47,651 nucleotides of DNA from Roseburia sp. GTDB lineage: Bacteria > Bacillota > Clostridia > Christensenellales > Pumilibacteraceae. Shown piece by piece: positions 39,994 through 47,651 of the stretch; position 1 is the first letter of the stretch, and each line of letters begins with the position of its first letter. Under the pieces are notes generated by a model that had not been told where the DNA came from, did no database searches, and saw nothing but the letters and a program-made list of their open reading frames with translations. The stretch lies in contig JAMPDA010000014.1 in assembly GCA_023665905.1 (NCBI GenBank), forward strand, positions 1 through 47,651, written 5' to 3'. The position numbers and the translations under genes are program-made.

Positions 39994-41229
39994 ATGGCAA
40001 ACAAAGAATTCGACTTGGGGAACGTAATCGGACCTCGCGGCGAAAAAGGCGAAAGAGGTGAACAAGGACCTCGCGGGGAAAAGGGCGAACGCGGCGAGCC
40101 GGGTTATAGCGTAGTGATCGAGCTGTACGGAGTACGCATCGACACCACGGACAGCAACCCCGAAACGGCTTGCGTATACACCGACGCGGCAACGGGCTTG
40201 ATACCGGCGAGCGGTAACAACGGAGCGTTCAACGGCGGCGATTGGCTGAACAGATACCCGTTCAACAAAATAAAGCCTTGCCTTTTCAAAAACGGCGCGG
40301 TCGTCGGGTACTTAAACCCGGACAATTTCGCGCAGTTCGAGGACGGGAGCGCGGCGGACATTTCGAGCGGTGACGCGGGCGACGTTATGATCGAGATACC
40401 GAAATTCTACTACAAAATCGGGCGCATCGGAAACTACGTCGAGGTAAAGATTGCGAATACGCTAATGGAGGGTTTCACCGATTATGCGTTCAGCTACAAA
40501 GGCGAAGTCAAAGACAAGTTCTATATCGGCGCGTACTTAGGCTATAAGGACGGAAACGGTAAACTGCGCTCGCTGACCGGCAAGACGGTTACGGGCAACA
40601 TGACGATCGGAGCGGCGAGAACAGCGGCGCAAGCGAACGGAGCGGGCTATGAGCAGCTCGCGTTTAATAAGCTGACCGCGCTCCAAGTTTTGTATATCGT
40701 AATGTTCAAAAACCTAAATAGCCAAGCCGCGCTCGGGCAAGGGTATACAAGCGCAAGCAATTACCGCGATACCGGCGCGACCGACGCAAAGGGTATGACC
40801 TACGGCACGAACACGGCGAACAGCGCGAACGACACCGTCAAATTCTTGGGCATCGAAGATTTTTACGGCAACCTTTGTCAATGGGTAGACGGTTTCATTT
40901 CGGGAAGCAATATCGCCAAAATAGCGGACGGAAACTTTAACGACACCGGCGCAGACTACGAAAGCCACGCTCGCATGGGTACGGTAAATTGGTCGTACAT
41001 AAAAGACGTGGTGGCGGACAACAAGCTCGGCTTTACGCCTAATACGGGCGGCGGCAGTACGACCACTTATTACGCCGACTACGGCTATATAGGAAATTCC
41101 GCTTGCGTTCTGTATTTCGGCGGCTATTATGGCAGTGGCGCGGGTGCGGGCGCGTTCTATTTCGTTTGCGATTGTTCGGCGTCGGTTGCGTATTCGTATA
41201 TCGGCGCGCGCTTGTGCTTTTGTGGGTAA
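39994..41229 (+). CDS. DGR target protein 1 (copy 2)
   Basis: Identical to 1519-2754, including every base of the variable repeat. The start at ATG 39994 follows the GGAGG at 39978-39982. Confidence 0.9.
   Translation: MANKEFDLGNVIGPRGEKGERGEQGPRGEKGERGEPGYSVVIELYGVRIDTTDSNPETACVYTDAATGLIPASGNNGAFNGGDWLNRYPFNKIKPCLFKNGAVVGYLNPDNFAQFEDGSAADISSGDAGDVMIEIPKFYYKIGRIGNYVEVKIANTLMEGFTDYAFSYKGEVKDKFYIGAYLGYKDGNGKLRSLTGKTVTGNMTIGAARTAAQANGAGYEQLAFNKLTALQVLYIVMFKNLNSQAALGQGYTSASNYRDTGATDAKGMTYGTNTANSANDTVKFLGIEDFYGNLCQWVDGFISGSNIAKIADGNFNDTGADYESHARMGTVNWSYIKDVVADNKLGFTPNTGGGSTTTYYADYGYIGNSACVLYFGGYYGSGAGAGAFYFVCDCSASVAYSYIGARLCFCG
41099..41222 (+). repeat. DGR variable repeat VR1 (copy 2)
   Basis: Same 124 nt as 2624-2747, without a single difference. 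This argues that the two copies are the same DNA or were separated very recently. Confidence 0.93.
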
Positions 41230-41282
41230 ATAACCCCGTAAAGAAACGATACTACACAAAATATTATTACGGCGATGATTAA

Positions 41283-41404
41283 CCGCTTACGTTCCGAATT
41301 TCGGCGGCAATTATGACAATGACGCGAATGCAGACACGTTCTATTTCAATTGCAATTATTCGACGTCGAATGCGAATTCGAATATCGGCACACACTTACT
41401 TTTG
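41283..41404 (+). repeat. DGR template repeat (copy 2)
   Basis: Same as 2808-2929. In the complete prophage this is the template that would serve both VR1 (41099) and VR2 (16350). Confidence 0.93.
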
Positions 41405-41512
41405 CAAAACAAAATTTTTGGTAAAAATCGCCGTGCCACATGGCAAAATAACAAAATCTCAATATTCGAGTTAGTAGAGAAATCGAACGCCCGAAGAGGA
41501 CACAAAAGCCTT

Positions 41513-42574
41513 ATGAAAAGATACGGCAACCTATTTGAGAAAATAGTGGACATAAACAATATTGTGCAAGCGCATCTAAATGCGCGAAAGCATAAGACCA
41601 AAAACAAAGACGGGCGGCGCGTAGACCGCGACGTTTTGGGCTATTGCTCGAAGATACGGCAAATGCTAATCGACAAGACATACACAACGTCCGAGTATCA
41701 CATATTCGAGATAGAGGACAACGGCAAGCGGCGCGAGATAGCCGAGCTTCCGTATTACCCCGACCGAATAATACAATGGGCGATATTGCAAGTGATCGAG
41801 CCTATATTTTGCAAGCACCTAATACCGACGACGTATGCGGCATTGCCGGAGCGAGGCACCCACGCCGCGCTTGCGAAACTGCGCAAATACGTTTCGGACG
41901 ATACCGAGGGGACGCGCTATTGCCTAAAAATGGACGTGCGGAAATTCTTCCCGAATATCGACAAGGCGCGGCTGAAATCGTTATTGCGGCGCAAGTTCAA
42001 AGACAAGGACTTGCTGTGGCTTTTGGACGATATAGTGGACAGCTACGACAAGGGCAACCCGAAAGGAATACCGATCGGAAGCTATACAAGCCAATACTTC
42101 GGCAATTTCTACTTGTCGTATTTCGACCATTGGCTCAAAGAACAAAAGCGCGTCAAATACTACATACGCTATATGGACGATATAGTTATTTTGAGCGATA
42201 GCAAAGAATACTTACACCGACTGCGGCAAGACATAGCCGAGTATTTGTCGATAAACCTTGATTTGACGATTAAAGGAAATTGGCAAGTATTCCCGACAGC
42301 CGTGCGCGGTATAGATTTCGTCGGCTATCGATATTTCGGCAAGTATACGCTGTTGCGGACAAGCACGAAAAAGCGGTTGAAGATAGCAACAAAGCGATTG
42401 CGCCGAAAGACCAACAAAGGCAAACGACTTACGCTGTCCGACCAAAGCACGGTCGGCTCGTACAGCGGAATTTTGAAATGGTGCGACAGCACCCACCTAA
42501 AAGACAAAACAATAAACACCATAGGAGGCATTTATGGCAAAAGTAAGAGGAACGCAAGACCAAAAGCCGCTTGA
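41513..42574 (+). CDS. DGR reverse transcriptase (copy 2)
   Basis: Identical to 3038-4099, with YMDD and IGSYTSQ motifs intact. The start at ATG 41513 is chosen as in copy 1. Confidence 0.95.
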   Translation: MKRYGNLFEKIVDINNIVQAHLNARKHKTKNKDGRRVDRDVLGYCSKIRQMLIDKTYTTSEYHIFEIEDNGKRREIAELPYYPDRIIQWAILQVIEPIFCKHLIPTTYAALPERGTHAALAKLRKYVSDDTEGTRYCLKMDVRKFFPNIDKARLKSLLRRKFKDKDLLWLLDDIVDSYDKGNPKGIPIGSYTSQYFGNFYLSYFDHWLKEQKRVKYYIRYMDDIVILSDSKEYLHRLRQDIAEYLSINLDLTIKGNWQVFPTAVRGIDFVGYRYFGKYTLLRTSTKKRLKIATKRLRRKTNKGKRLTLSDQSTVGSYSGILKWCDSTHLKDKTINTIGGIYGKSKRNARPKAA

Positions 42575-42785
42575 ATTGGAGTTCGGAAAAACTACCGTCT
42601 ACGAGCGCAAGAACATTCGGCGCGTAGACGAAACGGACACCGACGAGCGGCGCGGCTTTCACGGTTGGGAGTACGACGAAGAGCAGTACGACATAACCGA
42701 GTGGTACAAGCAAGACAGCATAAAAAACAAGCTCGCAATCGCAGAGCTTGCCGAGCTAATAGCGGGAGGGACCGACAATGGTTAA
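42534..42785 (+). CDS. Small acidic phage protein (copy 2)
   Basis: Identical to 4059-4310; overlaps the RT 3' end. Confidence 0.7.
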   Translation: MAKVRGTQDQKPLELEFGKTTVYERKNIRRVDETDTDERRGFHGWEYDEEQYDITEWYKQDSIKNKLAIAELAELIAGGTDNG

Positions 42786-42879
42786 AATATACGTTGACCT
42801 TATACGCGCGGGCAAAATGACGCTCGACTGCGTACCGGAAAAGTGGCGCGCAGCCGTAGCCGACGCATTGGAGGAATAG
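42778..42879 (+). CDS. CD1375-like small protein (copy 2)
   Basis: Identical to the 33-aa gene at 4303-4404. Confidence 0.65.
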   Translation: MVKIYVDLIRAGKMTLDCVPEKWRAAVADALEE

Positions 42880-42882
42880 CCG

Positions 42883-43536
42883 ATGCAGTACGAGCTTATA
42901 CAAAATTCGGACGTCGGAGTCATAACCGACCCGACACCCATATTGCGAGATATAAAGGACACGTTCGCCGTGTCTTTTGTTTTGCCCGAGCCGGGCGCAT
43001 ATATCGCGCTATTTCGCGACGAGAGCGGCGTGGAGTACCGGGCGAGCATAAAGGACGGAGCGGCGAAAGTTCCCAAGCCGTTATTCGCAAAAGAACAGCG
43101 CATCGGCTTGACGGTATGCCGAGTAAACGACGACGCGGTTTTGCAAGCGTGGGAATGCCCGACGCTGAAAATCGGCACGTTTTTGTCGCTACGCCAAACG
43201 CAATGGCAAATCACGGCGGGAGCGGACGACAAAGAGCTGTACGCCCGCATTGCCGAGATAGAACGCGCCAATGCGAAAGCTCGCGCCGAGTACGCCGCAT
43301 TGCTCGAAGCGTTTGACGCGCTACAAGCCGAATATTCGCGCCGTGTGGCAAAGAGCGAACAAGCCGCGCAAGTGTTCGACGAGCGGCTGAACGCGCTAAC
43401 AAAGGCACTTGCAAGCGTTAAAACGGCAAACGAAAGCATAGCGGCAGAATACAACAAAGCAATCGAAGTGATCAACAACCTTTCGGAGCGCATGACCGCG
43501 CTCGAAAAAAACTACGACCCTACAATCATAAAATAA
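42883..43536 (+). CDS. Tail/baseplate-associated coiled-coil protein (copy 2)
   Basis: Identical to 4408-5061. Confidence 0.65.
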   Translation: MQYELIQNSDVGVITDPTPILRDIKDTFAVSFVLPEPGAYIALFRDESGVEYRASIKDGAAKVPKPLFAKEQRIGLTVCRVNDDAVLQAWECPTLKIGTFLSLRQTQWQITAGADDKELYARIAEIERANAKARAEYAALLEAFDALQAEYSRRVAKSEQAAQVFDERLNALTKALASVKTANESIAAEYNKAIEVINNLSERMTALEKNYDPTIIK

Positions 43537-43557
43537 AAATTCGGAGGTACGAAAACT

Positions 43558-44106
43558 ATGGACTATGTATGGGAATTGATACAGCCTTATGTCGCGGCGG
43601 TACTTGCCGCGCTCGGGAGCGGCGGAATTATAACGCTAATCGTTCGCGCAATCGTGAACAAGATACTGCGGAAGAACAACGCAATGCTCGACGCTACATA
43701 TAACACCGAAATGGTCAGTCAGCGCGTAGCCGAAAAATTGGCGGGCAAGACGCTGAATATCGACGTAACCGCCGTAACGGAAAAAGCATTGAAAAAGACC
43801 ACGCAACAGCTCGACAAGCGCATCGAGAGGACCGAAGAGATTAACAATTCGCACACGGCGATTTTGCTTGCTATGGCGAAAGGAATAATCAAACTGAAAG
43901 CCTTGACCGATGCGGAAAAGTCGGAGCTTGCAAGCGCGGTCGCGCAGCTCGAAAAAGGGTATACGCCGCCCGAGGCCGACGAGATAATGACCGTGCGGCT
44001 TACGCCGATCGAGTTAGAAAACGACGCGCCGGACGAAGAGCCGACCGACACCGTAAGCGACAGCGGCAAAAGCGGCTTGAATTTCGGAGGGCTTGACGCA
44101 AAATGA
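43558..44106 (+). CDS. Single-TM holin-like protein (copy 2)
   Basis: Identical to 5083-5631; first of three consecutive membrane-protein genes. Confidence 0.55.
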   Translation: MDYVWELIQPYVAAVLAALGSGGIITLIVRAIVNKILRKNNAMLDATYNTEMVSQRVAEKLAGKTLNIDVTAVTEKALKKTTQQLDKRIERTEEINNSHTAILLAMAKGIIKLKALTDAEKSELASAVAQLEKGYTPPEADEIMTVRLTPIELENDAPDEEPTDTVSDSGKSGLNFGGLDAK

Positions 44107-44621
44107 AAATGACGAAAAAGCGGCTCGCGTTTTTTCTTTTGCACGTCATTTTTTCGGCGGTCGTTCCGCTCGTATTCGTCATAGTACGGTATAGCACAAT
44201 GGCGAATACGAAAGCGGCGGTCGGTTTCAAAATTTCGATAACGGGCGTACTGCTTTTGATATTCGTATTTTGGACGGTAAAAAAGCTGTTTATCGACCGG
44301 AAGCTGACAGACCTAAAAGCGCAAGGGAATATTATGCTCGCAAATCTAAAAACGAAACAAGACCCCGCCGAGATTGCCGCGCTCGAAAAAGAGCTGAAGA
44401 ACATAAAAACGATTGAAGCGGTATTCGGATCGATAATTCCGTTGCTTTTCATAGTGGCGGCGATAATAGCGTTCAAAGCATTGGAAGCGCAGCTCGTAAC
44501 GCTTTCGGCAACGCTCGGGTATATCGGTTTGAGTTACGCCGTGGGTCTTGTTTTCAACGTACTATATTCGCGTGAGATACACGCGAAGAACGGAGGCAAA
44601 GACGACAATGGCGAAGAATAA
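44103..44621 (+). CDS. Multi-TM membrane protein (copy 2)
   Basis: Identical to 5628-6146. Confidence 0.6.
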   Translation: MKMTKKRLAFFLLHVIFSAVVPLVFVIVRYSTMANTKAAVGFKISITGVLLLIFVFWTVKKLFIDRKLTDLKAQGNIMLANLKTKQDPAEIAALEKELKNIKTIEAVFGSIIPLLFIVAAIIAFKALEAQLVTLSATLGYIGLSYAVGLVFNVLYSREIHAKNGGKDDNGEE

Positions 44622-45534
44622 CGACCAAAAGGGAAGCGTGGAAAAGCTCTACGCGATAAAGAACAAATTCAACTATCGGCAGTTTTTTATGATAGCGGTT
44701 TTGCTTTTTGCGACAGCCGCCGACATACTAATCGACTATGTACACGCAGGTTTCGATCCGTCGATTTTCAAAGATGCGTCGTATTGGATATTGCTCGGTT
44801 TAACGTGCCTTTCAGTAATTTTGGTAACGCTATCGGTGCGCGACTTCTTCCGCGAAAAGGAATTGCGCGAAAACGCCGAGGTGGTGGAAACGCAAAAGCA
44901 AATCGACAACGCCCACGCCGAGCTTATACGCTACAATTTGACAACGCGCTTCGAAGAGTACGTCAACGCAGAGAACGCCGAGCGAAAGCGCAAGGCATAC
45001 CGCGCATACATACAGTACAAACTGTCGAAAGCGACAAAAGACAAGTCGCGAGCCAAGTGGCAAACGCTACTCGACAGAGCCGATGCCGATATAGAGTTTT
45101 TACCGGTAAGCGGAAACAAAATCAAACTGTCGAAAACGCGCCGCATTAAGTACAACCGCATACGCATAGCAACGATTTTCAGCCGAGCGGAAAAGACGAC
45201 GGGCGACGACGAAAATATGGAAACGAACGAACAAGCGCACATAAACAACCTCGTTTTCAAAAAGCTATTTATGCTAATATCGTTCTCGGTGGCGTTCAGT
45301 ACGCTGTTTTTCGTGCAAAACGATTTCGCGGTCGGCGTTTTGGTAAGCACGTTTTCAAAGCTATTCCGCACGGCAATGAGTATATCGCTCGGCGCGAGCG
45401 ACGGACAAGCGTTCGTGCGCGGTACGCTTTTGTCAAAAATGAAATTGCGGCTTGATTTTATACAAAAGTTTCTCGAAAAAGAGAAACGCGAACGGATCGC
45501 CACGGCGACCGATACAGCGATAGCGGTTGAGTAA
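44608..45534 (+). CDS. Membrane protein with two TM pairs (copy 2)
   Basis: Identical to 6133-7059; last gene of the late operon before a terminator. Confidence 0.6.
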   Translation: MAKNNDQKGSVEKLYAIKNKFNYRQFFMIAVLLFATAADILIDYVHAGFDPSIFKDASYWILLGLTCLSVILVTLSVRDFFREKELRENAEVVETQKQIDNAHAELIRYNLTTRFEEYVNAENAERKRKAYRAYIQYKLSKATKDKSRAKWQTLLDRADADIEFLPVSGNKIKLSKTRRIKYNRIRIATIFSRAEKTTGDDENMETNEQAHINNLVFKKLFMLISFSVAFSTLFFVQNDFAVGVLVSTFSKLFRTAMSISLGASDGQAFVRGTLLSKMKLRLDFIQKFLEKEKRERIATATDTAIAVE

Positions 45535-45551
45535 TCAGCCGCTATTTTTTT
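45520..45551 (+). terminator. Intrinsic terminator of the late operon (copy 2)
   Basis: Same 11-bp stem, GTAA loop and T7 as 7045-7076. Confidence 0.85.
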
Positions 45552-45561
45552 GTTTTGCCTA

Positions 45562-45590
45562 TTGACAATATCACGATAGCGTGATATAAT
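45562..45590 (+). promoter_or_regulatory. Promoter with operator for the RHH/transposase operon (copy 2)
   Basis: TTGACA (45562-45567), 17-bp spacer, TATAAT (45585-45590), with the ATATCACG/CGTGATAT inverted repeat at 45568-45587. Confidence 0.88.
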
Positions 45591-45625
45591 GATAACACCG
45601 AATAAAATCGCGGAGGTACAAAACT

Positions 45626-45823
45626 ATGGCACGGAGCGAAGCGCAAAAAGCCGCCGATCGGCGTTACAGAGAAACACACACGGACAAAACCGTTCCGTGG
45701 GGAACGCGGCTTATGCCGGATGACGCGGCGAGAATTAACAAAGCGGTCGAAGAACAGGGAAACGGACGTGCAGCGTTTTTACGTTGGGCGGTCGAGCAAT
45801 GGAACGCCACGCGCAAGGGGTAA
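45626..45823 (+). CDS. RHH-like candidate repressor (copy 2)
   Basis: Identical to 7151-7348; precedes the transposase in the complete prophage. Confidence 0.7.
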   Translation: MARSEAQKAADRRYRETHTDKTVPWGTRLMPDDAARINKAVEEQGNGRAAFLRWAVEQWNATRKG

Positions 45824-45826
45824 GTT

Positions 45827-46840
45827 ATGAAAGGCGTTAAATTTTCAGCGAAAGAGAAAAAGCGAATACTCGATATGTGGCTCGTAGAGCGGAGGCATTG
45901 GCAATACGTTTGCCGAAAAGAAAAGTGTACTCGCGTCAGCCTTTGGCGGTGGAAAAAGCAATATAACGGTACGCTTGCAAGTTTAGAGAATAAGTCGAGC
46001 CGCCCGAAAACGCCGCACCCGAATAGCCAAACCGAAGAAGAAAAGCGCGAGATACAGCAAGTAATCGACGACAACCCGACAATGGGCTATACGGAGCTGT
46101 ACGGCGAGCTTCGGGCAAAGTACGCATATTCGCGCCACTACATGACAATGTACAAGTACATACGCAAGCAGAATATACGCCCGGCGGAAACATACGAACA
46201 ATATCAGCCGCAACCATACGACACGCCCGAGATGCTCGGGCAAAAATGGCAAATGGATGTGAAATTCGTACCGCTCGAATGCGGACGCGGAATATTCCGG
46301 TACGAGCGGTGTTTTCAGTACACAATGATAGACGAAGCGACGCGCGAGCGGTTTATTTATGCGTACAAAGAACATAGCGGCTTTTCGACCGTGGACTTTA
46401 TACAAAGGGCGGTCGTATATTTCGGGTACGCACCGAAAGTAATACAAACCGACAACGGCACGGAGTTTACCAACCCGAAAGGAACGGGCGAGGGCAAAGT
46501 TCATGTTGCCGATAAGATAATGCAAAAGCTCGGTATTCGGCATCAGCTCATAAGAGCGTACACGCCGCGACACAACGGCAAAGTGGAGCGCAGCCACCGC
46601 ACCGACCAAGAGCGGTTTTATAACTTTTTGACGTTCTCGACGTTTGAAGAGCTACAAGACAAAATGCGCGATTGGTTAAACCGGTACAACCGCAAGCCGC
46701 ATACCGCGCTCCGAAACCGCTACGGAAAAAAGGTATTGCAAAGTCCGCTCGATAAGCGAGCCGAACTTTTGGAAATGCTAAAAGAGGGCGCGATTTCCGA
46801 AAAAGTAAGATTTCTCAAAAATTCCGATCGCGTAGCGTAA
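45827..46840 (+). CDS. DDE transposase/integrase (copy 2)
   Basis: Identical to 7352-8365. In the integrated form it is the last gene of the phage, about 215 bp from the right end next to flanking DNA. Confidence 0.88.
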   Translation: MKGVKFSAKEKKRILDMWLVERRHWQYVCRKEKCTRVSLWRWKKQYNGTLASLENKSSRPKTPHPNSQTEEEKREIQQVIDDNPTMGYTELYGELRAKYAYSRHYMTMYKYIRKQNIRPAETYEQYQPQPYDTPEMLGQKWQMDVKFVPLECGRGIFRYERCFQYTMIDEATRERFIYAYKEHSGFSTVDFIQRAVVYFGYAPKVIQTDNGTEFTNPKGTGEGKVHVADKIMQKLGIRHQLIRAYTPRHNGKVERSHRTDQERFYNFLTFSTFEELQDKMRDWLNRYNRKPHTALRNRYGKKVLQSPLDKRAELLEMLKEGAISEKVRFLKNSDRVA

Positions 46841-46842
46841 GA

Positions 46843-46903
46843 GCGGACGGTCGGCGGCGCGTACCCTTGCCTTGCAAGGCAAGGGTGAATTTACCACGTC
46901 CGC
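46843..46903. promoter_or_regulatory. Nested inverted repeat near the right end (copy 2)
   Basis: Same outer GCGGACG/CGTCCGC arms around the 22-bp palindrome (46864-46885) as at 8368-8428. Confidence 0.75.
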
Positions 46904-46917
46904 AAACAGCAAAATGG

Positions 46918-46946
46918 TTGACCGCACAACCGAAATATGGTATTAT
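46918..46946 (+). promoter_or_regulatory. Outward-reading promoter at the integrated right end (copy 2)
   Basis: TTGACC-17-TATTAT as at 8443-8471. Here it reads out of the phage toward the tRNA-Arg promoter. Confidence 0.6.
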
Positions 46947-47039
46947 AGGCATACACCGAGAACGAAAATCGGCAACAAAGCCGCCATTCTTAAAAAATCA
47001 CACTATTTTCTAAAAAAATATGAAAAAGTATGCTAAAAA

Positions 47040-47062
47040 CGCTTGACTAATTTGCATTTTAA
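47040..47062. other. Right phage end / flank junction
   Basis: Sequence is shared with 8565-8583 up to 47058, then diverges. The phage probably ends at the CA at 47055-47056, and T's follow on both sides. The orphan -35 TTGACT (47043-47048) has no -10 in the flank. Confidence 0.7.
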
Positions 47063-47076
47063 TTGTGTTTTATTGC

Positions 47077-47105
47077 TTGACAAATATAATTCGGTGCTGT
47101 ATAAT
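47077..47105 (+). promoter_or_regulatory. Consensus promoter in the flank, for tRNA-Arg
   Basis: TTGACA (47077-47082), exactly 17 bp, TATAAT (47100-47105). It begins 18 bp beyond the phage end, so insertion left it intact. An inverted repeat ATCGGT/ACCGAT (47119-47136) lies just downstream. Confidence 0.9.
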
Positions 47106-47156
47106 ATCCGTTGTAACAATCGGTGTCGTTACCGATATAGTTATTGTATAATATAA

Positions 47157-47217
47157 GCACTCATAGTGCAATTGTCAGCGTCTGCTACGGAAAGAGCCTG
47201 ACAAGAACGCAGAGTGC
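47157..47217 (+). ncRNA. tRNA-Arg-like structured fragment
   Basis: It starts with the same GCACTCATAG and GCAATTG blocks as the tRNA-Arg downstream and keeps the anticodon-loop string CTACGGA, but the T arm is gone. It folds with GCACTC/GAGTGC ends (47157-47162, 47212-47217) and a 7-bp TTGTCAG/CTGACAA stem (47172-47178, 47198-47204). It is probably a decayed or remodelled tRNA copy transcribed with the real tRNA. Confidence 0.55.
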
Positions 47218-47651
47218 AAAACAACCAAATAAGCACTCATAGCGCAATTGGATAGAGCGTCTGGCTACGGACCAGAAGGTTGGGAGTTCGAGTCTCTTTG
47301 GGTGCACCATAACAGGGGTATACGAACACCCCGACGATAAAGAAGCCGAATTTTCGGTTTCTTTTTCTTTGTCCTTGTTTCCGTTTTCGCCGTCATTCCC
47401 GTCGGGATAGTCGGGGAATATCAGGTTCAAAAGCAACTCGTTCTTTTGTCCGCTTTTAAGATTAAACAGCACTTTCATTTTATCGTCGTAAAGCAACACC
47501 CTATAAATAAAGGTGTCAATAAGGGCTTTGCGATTTTTTGTTTTTGTATAATCAAGCGTTCTGAAATGTAACAGCCACTTACGAATGTCCTCGTATGTGT
47601 AATTGATTTGCAACGCCTTTTCGCTCTCGATAGTCGCGTTTAGTTCGGCGT
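47185..47651 (-). CDS. Large serine recombinase, C-terminal end (cut by window edge)
   Basis: Open on the minus strand from the window edge. ATIESEKALQ..., YEDIRKWLLHFRTLD, KALIDTFIYRVLLYDDKMKVLFNLK is the C-terminal coiled-coil and recombinase signature of large serine integrases of Firmicutes elements. The catalytic N-terminus lies outside. After ~47315 the frame passes antisense through the tRNA (HPKRLELPTFWSVARRS), a spurious tail seen when such genes abut tRNAs; the true end may depend on integration state. It marks another mobile element or remnant next to tRNA-Arg. Confidence 0.8.
   Translation of the reverse strand, partial: AELNATIESEKALQINYTYEDIRKWLLHFRTLDYTKTKNRKALIDTFIYRVLLYDDKMKVLFNLKSGQKNELLLNLIFPDYPDGNDGENGNKDKEKETENSASLSSGCSYTPVMVHPKRLELPTFWSVARRSIQLRYECLFGCFALCVLVRLFP
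47233..47309 (+). tRNA. tRNA-Arg (ACG)
   Basis: 77 nt. Acceptor GCACTCA/TGGGTGC (one wobble), discriminator A, encoded CCA. Anticodon stem TCTGG/CCAGA with loop CTACGGA, anticodon ACG; T arm with TTCGAGT loop. The D stem has one mismatch (GCGC against GAGC). It is preceded by a consensus promoter. Confidence 0.93.

Larger units (their letters stand above)
8584..47058. mobile_element. Complete integrated phage unit, 38,475 bp
   Basis: One full repeat unit lies between the two divergence points. It carries replication, modification, packaging, capsid, tail, lipoprotein, DGR and transposase genes in a normal temperate-phage order. The only recombinase seen is a DDE transposase at the right end. 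The exact ends are uncertain by a few bases: the right end probably stops at the CA of TTGCA (8580-8581, 47055-47056) and the left end probably starts at a TG at 8583 or 8586. The left chromosome junction is not present. Confidence 0.85.
38476..47058. repeat. Long direct repeat, copy 2 (right part of the complete prophage)
   Basis: Second copy of the 8583-bp segment. It begins with the G13 tract at 38476-38488 and ends at the phage right end, after which the sequence differs from copy 1 (T at 47059 against G at 8584). It carries the fibre/DGR module, membrane genes, RHH gene and transposase. Confidence 0.95.

Noticed and set aside
47185..47315. Recombinase C-terminal tail HPKRLELPTFWSVARRS as a functional domain
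   Set aside because: It is the antisense translation of the tRNA-Arg gene and not conserved protein sequence.
1..47651. CRISPR array or rRNA genes
   Set aside because: No regularly spaced short repeats with unique spacers and no rRNA-like segments were seen. The only long repeat is the 8.6-kb unit.

Overview
The window is a temperate phage genome plus a short piece of flanking chromosome, probably from an uncultured Clostridia-like member of the Bacillota. The evidence for the host is AGGAGG-type ribosome binding sites, TTGACA-17-TATAAT promoters, a Firmicutes-type replisome organizer, a tRNA-Arg(ACG), and the C-terminal end of a large serine recombinase in the flank. All but one of the phage genes are on the + strand, in tightly packed and often overlapping operons.

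Bases 1-8583 recur at 38476-47058 with a constant offset of 38475. They diverge at 8584 (phage sequence) and 47059 (flank). Bases 8584-47058 are therefore one complete 38,475-bp phage unit in integrated order. Bases 1-8583 are the end of a preceding unit, from a circular or concatemeric form, a tandem prophage, or an assembly walk. The left host flank is not in the window.

Order of the phage, left end to right end. 8584-8683: left end with two tandem hairpins. 8684-14979: RHH and XRE regulators, ERF annealing protein with a PD-(D/E)XK nuclease, HNH, SSB, replisome organizer with an internal origin, and DnaC-like loader. 14957-17070: an HNH / second DGR target / GIY-YIG cassette. 17067-20304: YopX and Cys-rich proteins, a split C5 DNA methyltransferase and a late-type regulator. 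20424-22460: a frameshifted ParB/adenine methyltransferase and a SAM synthetase. 22477-32295: terminase, portal, LPD3-like protein, candidate structured RNA, scaffold, capsid and connectors, with two inserted homing-type nucleases. 32295-37785: tail proteins. 37782-38516: a lone minus-strand lipoprotein. 38717-45534 (= 242-7059): fibre, DGR target 1, template repeat, reverse transcriptase, and membrane/lysis-like genes. 45626-46840 (= 7151-8365): RHH repressor candidate and DDE transposase at the extreme right end. No tape measure, endolysin, or tyrosine/serine integrase of the phage itself was recognised.

Three systems stand out. (1) A diversity-generating retroelement with one template and two targets, one in the fibre operon and one in the early region. 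(2) Three long poly-G/C tracts (13, 9 and 10 nt), each inside a coding sequence (lipoprotein, C5 methyltransferase, adenine methyltransferase), which look like phase-variation switches; the adenine methyltransferase is OFF as sequenced. (3) An IS-like DDE transposase in place of a phage integrase, with a -35 box in the right phage end and a -10 box in the left end that form a 17-bp-spaced promoter only when the ends are joined. This would tie early transcription to excision or circularisation, as in insertion-sequence circles.
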